A DNA stretch of 64,000 bases from the NCBI GenBank assembly GCA_963576475.1, contig OY754970.1:32587619-32651618 (forward strand), in the 5' to 3' direction. The DNA comes from Molanna angustata. Lineage: Eukaryota; Arthropoda; Insecta; Trichoptera; Molannidae. Each line of letters starts with the position of its first letter. Position 1 is the stretch's first letter. A program made the position numbers and the translations under genes. Below are positions 37,401-49,400 of this stretch, in pieces. The notes beneath the pieces are model-generated. The model was not told the origin of the DNA. It saw nothing but the letters and a program-made list of their open reading frames with translations, and ran no database searches.

Positions 37401-40400
37401 AAAAAGGATATGGTAAGGACATACATATACATACATACCATCATGCTGTTTCCATATTCTGAGTAGGAAAAACAAACTGACCCCCATACTATCCTATCCT
37501 GACATACATACCTACATGTTTTATATAGAAATCAAAATATCTTAAAATGTTTATAAATTTGTGTTTATAGTTTGATACGTATTCTTCAATTATATATACT
37601 ATCGCCATCGACAGTTGGATCTCGTGTGTTACATGCAACTAGTAATTGTATACCGATTTTTCGCATGCAATTCGAAAAAAAAAATCTACGCCAAAATAGT
37701 ACAAATAATCCATAGAGAAAGTGTTGCGCAGATCACTGTTGTAGGGTCGCCGCGCACATTGACGGTTTCATATTATGGAAACACCAGCCAGTCTGTGTGC
37801 GAGTCGTCCAATGCACCGGCCCCCGTGCATCCTTCCTACTAGCGGAGGGGGGAGGTAAGGGGCGCCCACACCATGGCGCCGCCCCAGCCGAGCAGATCGA
37901 TAAGGGCGACGGCGCACACCCTCCATCACCCCTCCTTAGTATCGATTCAACCCCGTACCCCACGCGGCCCACCCGTGCAGTCTGCAATCTGATCGGAGAA
38001 TTGTTGCTGCATTCGATTTGGACCCGTCGCTCGGCGCGCATTCCCTATCTCTGAAATACTCCATGTTTGACCCATCGCGCCGCCATCTGCCCTCGACCGT
38101 CGACGACGATCTTCAGAACAATGGTCGAAATGTTGTATTGTCCTCTCCATCTGACGTCACTCTACCGCAAAAAATATTTTTCCTAGGCGTCCGCTAGTCC
38201 GCGTAGGCTGTTTCAGCGACTGTTCAATTTTCACGTTTCCAATACCGCGCTGCGTCTCGCCGAATATAGTCTTTAATAATGACTTTTCTTCGCGTTGTTG
38301 AGTGACTCGGTGTTCGATGTGGCCCAGGACCGTCTCGTTCTTCGGCAAGAAGCGCCGACGGAAGGTCTCTGGCGAGGATCACACCCCAAGGAGGGAGACG
38401 TTCGTCTCCAAGGGGGACAGGAGCCACAGCACATCGCGCGTGGAATGCACCACCAGCCGATTTTACGACAACATAGACGATGTTGCTACAGAAGGTATTA
38501 TCGATGTTTTCGCCGTGCCGTGATTCATGCGACAAATTTATCTCCACTACATAATCTTTCATTCACAATTCAACTTGAACCTTTCAAATTTCCGCACTAT
38601 TCATATTTCAATCGACGTTTTTTAATTGTGTATAGAAATTTGACATTTTTCACACAACAAAGAACAATATTTGTTTTATTATATAACACTTTATCTCGAT
38701 TTACGGATTTTATATATGTATACTTAATTGTACTTATCAAAATATTCTTATTTATTCTCGGTTGGTGATGTGACGAGACTATAATTTTTAAGTCAATAAC
38801 TTTACAGACCAGCTTTTCCAAACATATTGATGAATTGTGTGTGTGCTCTGACTTGATTGTCAAATCAATCATTTTTTTCCTGTCAGTTTTATTTTTAACT
38901 TTTACCTATGTGTGTGTGTTCATGATATTTTACTTACCAATTTATTCAATCCTTTTTTGAAATACTCATTTTTTCACATTGTTCTAGTATTTTTTTTTTC
39001 AACTCATTATTTTGCTTATACAAAATTCGTTTATAGGTACATATAATGTTGGTGGATTTCTATTTTATAAATGTTACTATCGAAAAATTAAAATAAATTG
39101 AAATCAGCACTGTTATTATCCTCTGAGGAGTCTGTTTAAAAGAATATTCTCCACTAGTACAAAGTAGTTTAATGTAAACCTTAATTTATTCTCATGCACA
39201 TTGGCTATGTATCAGCTTTGCCTCTTTTTGTACAATTCATTGTCATAACTGTAACCATTGATTGATTGATTGATTGTTGTATACATACATAGAGATTGAT
39301 TGAAGCTATTAAAGTGGTCAAGGATCCTGATACAATCCAATAATTTATTTTGTAATATGTTGATATTGGTTACTCAATTAAAATAATTTGCTTCTTAGTG
39401 TGTACTATTACTATTGATCTATTTTCATTACTTATGCATAAAAAAAAAGTAATAATATGGATTTCTGTGAATAATTATCGGTCGACAAATTATATTTATT
39501 TTATTTTCTGTTTGTTTCAGTCCTATGCAGCAACAGGGTGAGCCAAATGACCAAAACCTACAATGACATAGAAGCGGTTACAAGGCTTCTAGAGGAGGTA
39601 ATTTACATATTTTTTCTTATCATCATTTACATAATTATAGCATATCATTTCACTTTTTTTTTTTCGGTTTAGCAAAACTATGAATTTACTCTGTCAATTC
39701 CAAATTTTCAGAAATGTAGCTTATCAGAATCTCATCTGAATATATTTATCTCATCAAAATGGAAATTTTGGTCCCATTAAAAAGAATCAATTTGAAAATA
39801 AAATATTATTTATTCTAAGTAGAATATTTATTCTGTAGGTACCTATAATATGTTTTATGAAAATATATTTTCTTAACTCAACAATGAATATTTTCTGAAA
39901 CTTAGCAGAAAATATTCATTGTTGAGTTATCACCATGTGATATAACAATGTTTTATTTATAATATAATGTATTTTCGCAAGAACAACTTAGCACTATGTA
40001 TAAGATAAGAACTAAGAATTTAAATAATGATAACCTTTTTACAGATTATGAGGTCATCTAATCAGGTGTATTTATTTATTTCATTTAGGGAAGCCAACAG
40101 CTTATTTACAGTGATTTTAATATTACAATATTTATATATAGCCTCAATACAAGTATACAATCAGAGAGTCAAGAATAAGTATTTCATCAATACGATAATA
40201 ACAATGACAATAGTCAACAACTGACACACACAGGTAAACTAAGATAGTTTTACACACAATTGATTGATCAGCATATTGTGTAAATTAACGTTACATAATT
40301 CATGTTTTTTTTTTCAATGTTTGAAACTGTCACTTCATGTTAGAATACCATAATTATTACTTTAAAAATTATAATGAAAAAATATATATTAGTTTTTGTT

Positions 40401-43400
40401 CTGTTAAATTTAGTCCACAAATGCAACTACCATTCACCGGTATCACTCTATGCTGAGCATCGTCAGAATGGTGAACAATAGTGGTGAAGACAATCTATGT
40501 ATTGATTCAAAACGAGGATGATGCTCGGCATACAACGATACTAGTGAATGGGAGTCAAGTTTGTGGACTATATTTAATAGAAATAAAAACTAAATATTTT
40601 TCATGAAATGTATTATTGCTGAATTCTTTTTTGCTAAAATTAAAAATTTGCCCTGTCGTATATATATAGGTTAAGTGCCATTTTTTTATCCTGGCAGTCA
40701 TCTTTTCTCTAATTTATGTTCATGCAGCATCATGCTTATCCACTTCTATTGAAATTTATTACTTATTCTCTTTGTATAGTTATCATTCACATGATAGTGC
40801 TATACTTTTCTTGGTTGATTCCTTCTCCTCCACGACTTTTAGCTTTTCATATTTTATTTATTATTATTGTTTATTAATGTTTTTAAATCATCTCAATCTT
40901 ATTTTCAAAGAATCTGTTTCATTATTAAAATATTTGGAACTTTCAAAATTGCATTGATAAGGGAACTCAATAAGAAGGCATAATTGGTGAACGTTACGCA
41001 AGCACATAAAGTGATCACGTAAACCAGCCGATGACAGGTTGTAAGCCCTGTAGGTGCCATGATGTCGGTGCGTGAGTTCCTGGCTCTTCTATAATATTCC
41101 AACTTTGTCTATAATGAGATGTTTATTTATTTATTTATTTATTTAAGACACCAACAGAACATTGAAATATACACACACATAAGTTAACTCATGATACAAA
41201 CACGTAAGGTCGCCATGCTCCAATTACAGATTAAAATGTCTGTCAGTACTAAATATTAATTTATGTAAAAACAATCATCGCTTAAAACGTGCTCAGTATT
41301 TGCAGTAAATTTGTCAAAAAATATAACATTCATTCTTTTAATGTCCCTTTATTTATCTTTAATTCATTTCTAACCCTGTCATACATTAGAATAGAATAAA
41401 CACTTCATTGCACCATGCGCAAATGGTGAGTTTATTGCCATATGGCAATTTCTTCTAACTAACCAGTGTTTCCAGCCCAGAGAAGGAACATTAGCGTGTG
41501 AAATGAATTTAAATAAGTTTCTTCTCTGCTAAGGATTAACCCATAGATTATATTATTACATAACCTCCTTAGCTAGCAGACATAATTTATCAGCATATTC
41601 AATTCTCACTTGCTAAAGTTAGTAATTTAATTTTTAATAAATGTCACAAAAAAAATATTTGAAACAAATATTTTTAATAAAGTGTTTTCAAAATTTACTT
41701 TTCTAATCACTACCCGCTATAACCGCTAAATCATCAACGTCCAATTTTGCCAAGAATATTTATATGATCAGATCTTTTTAAAATTTTCCATTATGATTGC
41801 AGAAAGAAAAGGACTTAGAATTGACTGCTCGCATCGGCAAAGAGCTACTGACACATAACAATAAATTAGAAGCTAGCGTTCAATCACTGGAAGCTGAATT
41901 GAAGGCTGCCAAAGACGAAATCACGCAACTCGCGCATGACGTAATCAAGAAAACTGAACTCATTCAGGTGAAAACCAATTACTTTTTTATCATTACAAAT
42001 GACCATAAAACATATTTTATTTTAGGGTGGCAGTAATCAATATTTTCTACATTTAAAAAAAAGTTTAGAAGTCACAGGGAAAAAGCACAAGATACGAGGT
42101 ATGAATATATTATGTAATGAGTTTTTTTTATGTCTGAAACAGTGGATTTAATTCTGAAATCTTATGTATTTTTGCTATTCTAAAGAAAATAATGGAAGTT
42201 TAATAACATGAAAATGACAAAAGAACTTCACTAGTTTATTATAAATTGGATATAGATTGAATTGACAGTTCTGCCCCCCTAGACAATGTGTCATTTAGCT
42301 CAAGAAAAGATTACTCAATGTATGGAAGTGACATTTGTCACGTGACTGGCAACTGTCACTTCCATACATTGAGTTTTCTTTTCTTGAGCTAAATGACGCA
42401 TTGTCTAGAGGGGCTGGTGTACACATTTTGTTTTTCATGACTTTAATTCAAATTTTAATTGTCTTCGTAATTGAAACCAATAAAGTATTAAAAAAATACT
42501 AACTTATTAATAATAATTACTTTTTTTTTAGACTATTTTCAAAAAACTTTAGTTGTAAAAAATATCCCCAACACAATTAAAAGAGATGTTTTGTTTTATA
42601 ATTAGGTGCTAACTAACGAAGTGGAGGAATCAGAGGATGGAAGTGGTAGCTGTGTGCGAGGAGCAGTGTCGGTGGAGGTATTACGCAGGAGGATCGGTGG
42701 ACTGGAGGACGAGAACAGAAGTCTGCGAGCTCAGGCAGACAGGCTCCTCAGTGACACGGACGCAGTTGAAGAGAGGGAGGCCAGGCTGGTACGGGACGTC
42801 TCAGCTCAACTTGGTAAATATTTTTCAATTTTATTATGACTAGAATAGAGAAAAGGCCAGTATTTATGTTGTAAAAATATCTTCAAACAGTCAAACTCAT
42901 AATACAAAGCCACATGGTTGTTATTATATTGATAATCCTTAGTATATCTCGGATATGGAATAATACTGACTACAGATAACCAATGTTCATCGCAACCCCG
43001 TCAAGTTCAAATTCGTTATAATGCGGTATTTTTTTCACAATCAATTGATGCAGTTTTTATATGAAAACGACGAAGATTATGAGTTAAAGAGCCCTGTATG
43101 GTGTGATTGTTGCGTATTATTTGACAGTTTTATGACAAATTTTACACAATAATTTTTTTTTTCTGTGCGGGCGTCCTGGGTTTGATTCCTAGCAGAGGAA
43201 AAATTTATTTAAATTTATTTCTCACGCAAATATTGCTTCTCTGGGCTGGAAACATTGGTTAGTTGGAAGAAATTGCCATACGGCAATAAACTCGCCAGTG
43301 CAAATTATTTATTTTTTGTTCATATTTTAACATCATGTAAATATACATATTTCTCTATGTAGTACCTAAATTATAAAATTCCATAATTACATCAAAATAA

Positions 43401-46400
43401 TATATAGTTTTTTGTTTTATTAATTTTAGTTAATGATGAACGGTGAACAGCTAATTATTGTTTAATATTTGATTTTGTCACATTGTTGTGATACATCATC
43501 ATGTCAATATGCACAGCACAATCTGTACCTAAAGAATTAAAGTAATGCATCTACACTTTTGTGTCTGATTTTATTCCATGCATATTGATGTTGCAATTGT
43601 TAAATAAAAGAAACAATATATTGGTTAAAAATAAGTTGTGGTTAGAATTAAAATCAACAAATTATTTTATATATTTATATTTCAAATCAATCTGTTATTT
43701 TTGCAAGACACAGGGAAGAATTATAGCAAAATATAGTGTAATAATGTGTTGATTTTTTTCTACTTTTGAAGAAATTATCAGCTTTCCTGCATAATTAAGT
43801 AAATGGTCGTACAATCATTTTACCTTTCCAGCAATTTCATTATAATTAAATGTCAGACATTTGATTTTTTCTTGTTTATAATAATTTTAGGTATCAATAG
43901 TTAATGTTATGTAAGATGTAATACCATTCCTATGCTAATTATATTGATCGACCTTTGCCACATAATATGTTGCTCATTTATATTAGGTACCTAACTGTGT
44001 AGTTCAAGACTGTGACATTTTAATTTTAGTTAATTTTATTGTCATGTATTTACAATTTTCAAACATTTTCATTTGTTTGCCTTTATGTATTATTTGATAA
44101 GAATATTAAAATGATACATCATCATTTTGTGAACAGTGTTATTAAACTTATTATACTCCTTTCTGCTTGTACAAACTTTATTTTATTTTGATGTTTCCAT
44201 ACAAAGCAGGTTTAGCCAACTTAATTAACAAGATTTGAATCTTTTTGATGAGGTAATGCAAAATTTTACTATAGTAAATATCATATACCTATCTTGTAAA
44301 TTTGTGTTTGTTGTAATATTGTTAAATGCAGATAGACTTGTTTAATTTTAAAAAATAAAAATAAATATTATCTGTAATCACTCAGATGATTTACTAAATT
44401 GTTTACCAATGGATTCAGGGAAGGTTTTCAAAAATATCACAATTCTGAGAGAATGTGGGGAATCACAAGGAATGGATTATTGGTATGGCGAAACAAGGTG
44501 GCCTTGCAGTGTGTTTTCATTAAAACCGCACCCTGTCAGACCATACTTGCTTCGACATAACCTAATATCATCTTATACCATCGACCCGTGGATCTACAAT
44601 CAGACTTTGCAGATGATCCGTATGGTGACATCTATTCAATGCACTGAAAACTTTCTGAAATGAAAATAAGTAGTATTCATTTGTTTTCTTTTTCTTTACA
44701 GCCAGTGCCAGTATGGAAGTATATGGAATGGGAGATGAACTTGCCAAAACCAAAGAAGAGTTCCAATTTCAAAAAGACCTCCTCGATTCAACAACTGCCA
44801 AATTACAGGCGACAGAAGAAAAACTCCATCAGGTAAATTATTTTATTTTATTTGAATTAGTAACCTATTTTATCCTTACATGTTTAGCCCTGTTTATTTT
44901 GATAGTTCAAGAATTCAATATAGCTGTTTAATGATCCAGGATCCAAAGCCACTAAACAAAGACGTCTAACGGCAATTCATTTAACTTAAAAATAGGACCA
45001 CTCATATTAAAACATCAATCATAGTAAACCACCTTGTTGACTCTGTCCAACTCCTTTAAAGAGTTGATCCCGATTTTAAATTTTCATTCAGTACTTACCT
45101 GCTTGTCGCCTGCGTACATTCAGATGAGCGACTATTACTATTAAAACATACCTACCTACCGCATTCATTCTCACATATTGCGCCTTTTTTTTATTATTTG
45201 AAATCGATGATTCTTTCAATTTGGTCAGAAAAGATAAACAGAATTATATTTTTCTATTTTTTTTAATTTGTCAATAAGTTTTATTCTTATTATTGAACAG
45301 GTAGGCATTATTATAATTATATTATTGCTCTGTATCGTGTGCTTCTTTGTATAATATATAATCTATTCTTTAGTTGGTTGAGTGTACTAGCAGACATGAC
45401 TTCCTCCAATAAACTGTACCAGGCATCCACCACCCTATTGGTCAGGAAGTGCTTCCTTGGATTCAGGGAAAAGGTTGTCTTATTCAGCTTTAGGTGATGT
45501 CTCCTCATTTGTGGATTGTGATTCATTATAAAAAAGTTATCAAAATCACTACGGTGATGATAGCCATGTAATATCTTATATATCCTTGTATATGATGGTA
45601 AAATAAAGCTTTTCGGTTTACTTTCAGGTGACCGTAGAGCACGAGCAAGCCCTCGCATTGCTAGAGATAACCCGCGAGAATCAAAACAGCCTAGCCGCAG
45701 AGTTGGCCGAGTTCAAGGAGAGATATGCCGAAGTGTTGGCCTTGCTACGTGAAGCTCAAGAGCAGGCTCGGGTGGCGCGGACTAGACCCGCTCCTCTGGC
45801 TCGATCTGCCCCTGCGACTGCTCGAGTGGCAACGGGACTGATGCCACATGTAGCCCTAGCAGCTGGTATCCCGCAACACGATTCTCTGCAATCGGAGCTG
45901 GAGTCTTCGCTATACTCTGATCTTAGTATGGACTCTGGCATCGGGGAAAGAATGTAAGCAAATTCTTTGTATTATAATGTTATTTTTTAAATTTCAACAA
46001 TAAAAAACATGACATGTATTGTTTATTTTTTATGGTCTTCATAGATGAACTGTGATTATTTTTATGGTCTTCATAGATGAACTGTGATTATTTTTATGGT
46101 CTTCATAGATGAACTGTGATTATTTTTATGGTCTTCATAGATGAACTGTGATTATTTTTATGGTCTTCATAGATGAACTGTGATTATTTTTATGGTCTTC
46201 ATAGATGAACTGTGATTATTTTTTTGACAAATATGAACACATTGTATTCCACAATGTTTTTTATTTAGCCCTTCATTGATTAAGATCATATAAACCGAAA
46301 CGGTCATGGAAAGATTAAATAAAAAACACTGGAATATAATATGTGTTCATGTAAGAATATGTAAGAATATTATTACTAGTGAATTTATATATTGATTTGT

Positions 46401-49400
46401 ATTATAAAATATATTAAAAATAAAATAAAAAATATTTTTCAAATAATGGAATTCTACAAATTATTAGCGCCTTGAGCAACAGATTGACTTCGTATGATTC
46501 ATTACACATTTGAAGTTATTGTGTAATGAAATCCAAAACAAATGAATAAAATGGTCAGTGACGAAGCTGTTAGCAGTTCGAATTTGTTTGCGAATACTGT
46601 TATGTTCTTATTTTTCATCTTTTTTATGTATATTTTTTTTTGGGAATATGGAAGGATGTATTATGTATTTGACATACTCATTCTTTTAAAAAAAGTTGTC
46701 TTGTATTTATCTTGTAATCCCTAGGTAGCTATTTTAAATGTCACAACCTGAAGAAATTGTTTTTCTGCCAATATTATTTAATATTATTTTATAAATGTAT
46801 ATTAAATAGAAACCTTTTGCATATCTGAAGTAACTTTTGTCATATTTACTAGCATAAAAATAACGGGCACAATTGTTTTTTGCAAATTAATCTAGTGTCA
46901 CAGCTCTTGATCCTTTTTGCCAGGAAGAACTAACTAAATATGCTTTTAAAATATTTCAGGGCTCCGTTTAAGAAGGTATTTGAAACTGTAAGATGTGCGA
47001 CCCGCGCTACAGCTCAGGGTCTAGAGAAGGCTGGTCGAGGGGCGACCTGCGGTACCACAGGCAGTGGAACAGGTCCCCTGTGCAGTAGTGCATGGTCAGG
47101 TACAGCTCCCGGAGCATGGCCCGGTGCCACGATGCAACCCTGGAACGGAGCCCCCCGAATGAGCATCTGCAGCAGTAACGATTCAGCCATGGACAATGCA
47201 TCTGTCACAAGTAGCTTTGGAGAAGCTGAAGATCTTTATCCGTAAGTGTACTATTTTATTTTTAATTGTACTTAGGCCAGGGGTCGGCGAAGTGCGGCTC
47301 CAGATCCGCATGCGGCTCTTTGGCTCCTTGAGTGCGGCTCTGGCACAAATATCCACGGACATGAACATGGGTTTCAGGAGTTTAAAAACAGTAGAGCGAC
47401 CTTAGCATTCGTCAAAAATCCTCTTAATGCTACGATAACTGAGTTGAAATTTTCTCCTTTTGGCATTGACATTGGTAACTTTGAAATACAATTGCAGGAT
47501 TGAAAAAGCAAGGAAATATGGAGCTCTAAATTTCAACATCTTTGTATTGATTTGGAAATATTGGAGAAGAACAAATGTGATCTTAGTTCACAACACAAGT
47601 GGTCTGCTTTGAAAAACCTGGAGAAGGAAGACATGATCATTTTCAATGTCTGGAATAGTATTCCTGACTCTTACGATCAGCTGAAAAAACTCGCGTTTGC
47701 TGTTCTTTTCCTTTTTGGTTCTACATATTCATGCGAACAATCTTTTTAAGCATGAACTTTATCAAGAGTAAACTGAGAAGTCGTCTTATTGATGAGAACC
47801 TGGAATCATGCCTAAAATTAAAAACAAAAACATACTTACTTACCTGACTTACTGAAACTTTCCAAGGAGATGCAAGAATATTGTTCGCATTAAGTGTTTG
47901 TCATTCATTGTCATGATTTAAATTTATGGATTCTTTTCTTTCATATTATTGCTTAATAACGAATAAATCTTTATTAATTGTGAAATCAAGTTTTATTCAG
48001 TGTACCCATTATTTAATGAAGGTCTAAAATTATAATAAAGGTTTACTAAATTAAAAAACAGATTTAGCTCTTAGAATTTTTTTGAATCGTTGTAATGTAC
48101 ATATTTGGCTCTTTGGCCAATAAGTTTGCCGACCACTGACTTAGGCTTTCCACTAACTATCTATTAATACATTTTTGAAATAAAAAATTACAGAAGCTTT
48201 ATTTTCAAAAAATAAAAATATGCTGAATGTAGTTTCATATAACCATTTGCAGTTCTTTCATATTTTAAAACAAAATGCAAACTTATTAATGGTATAGAAA
48301 AACTTTTTTAAAGATGAAATTGATCAGAAAAAATCCATCATTGTGGCAGAGTGCCTAATTCATATTTCAGTGAACGCGGGTTTGAATCCCTGTCTTCATT
48401 CTCCTATAGCACAAGTATTTTCTTAGTTTAAGGAATGTATGAGAATTTTATGTTTTTGTTACAAACATTTTCACTATTTAAAATGTTCATGAATGTGATT
48501 ATTTTTATTTTGTTTATAAACAAAATTCTTGTAGAATATTATTTCATTGTGTGTCTTTGTGTATTATCTAGCGGTGGTTCCAGCATGGGAGTACCGGGTG
48601 TCCCTGGAGCAGCAGACTTAGAAGCAGCCCTAAGACGTCTCACACCAGCTGAAATATTGGCCAGAAGAGCCAGAATGTCAACATCGCATCAATACGCTTT
48701 CGATTACGATGGTATGCATTTTTTATTTCAATTATATGCCCTAAAACTCTTCTCCATTTGAACTAGCCAGCATTATACACAGTACTCAACCGCTGTAGCA
48801 TAGTGAGTAGTATTTTAGGCTTTTGTGCCTGCATCCTGAATTTGATGCCTACCAAAGGAGATATTTATTTAAAGAGGAGACAGAAATTGCAAAAATATTG
48901 ATGTTTCGTATATAAAATAAACGCAACAATACTTTAACGTCAATATTGACGTTAACAACAAACTTAATAAATTATTAAGCACTCGAGTTCTATAAAATAT
49001 GACAATTGGATTTGTAAAAAAAAAAACATTTTTATTACAGGTGGTCGAAGTTCCCCAGTCAGTAGTCTTCCATTTGGTCTCCGAACTCCCGACAGCATCA
49101 TGTCTACTGGCATGGTGAGTGGTAGTGGCAGAGTGGGTGGTGTAGTAGGATCATGGCGTCTACCAGATCGCCTACAAATAGTCAAACCAATGGAGGGATC
49201 ACACACTCTGCACCAATGGGCGCAGTTAGCTACGCCTACTATGTCAGGTAACATATGTCTTTAAGATACCCATTATGATATTTAGATTTCTTAAATTCTG
49301 GGCAAAATTTATTGTATGTAGTTTTTTGGGGTTCTACAATTGTAATATCTTTTTAATTTATATACATTGATTATTAATTCTATTGTAATATAACAACGCC

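Noticed and set aside
37733..38150. Several frames of 60-100 codons on both strands near 38 kb
   Set aside because: They overlap each other in the CpG-rich promoter region of milton exon C and show no domain or splice logic.
46027..46222. CRISPR-like direct repeats
   Set aside because: The 32-bp units are contiguous with no unique spacers, and the host is clearly eukaryotic. It is a simple tandem repeat.
47007..47208. Minus-strand frames over milton exon 7
   Set aside because: Antisense shadows of a coding exon with conserved [10 protein letters not shown].
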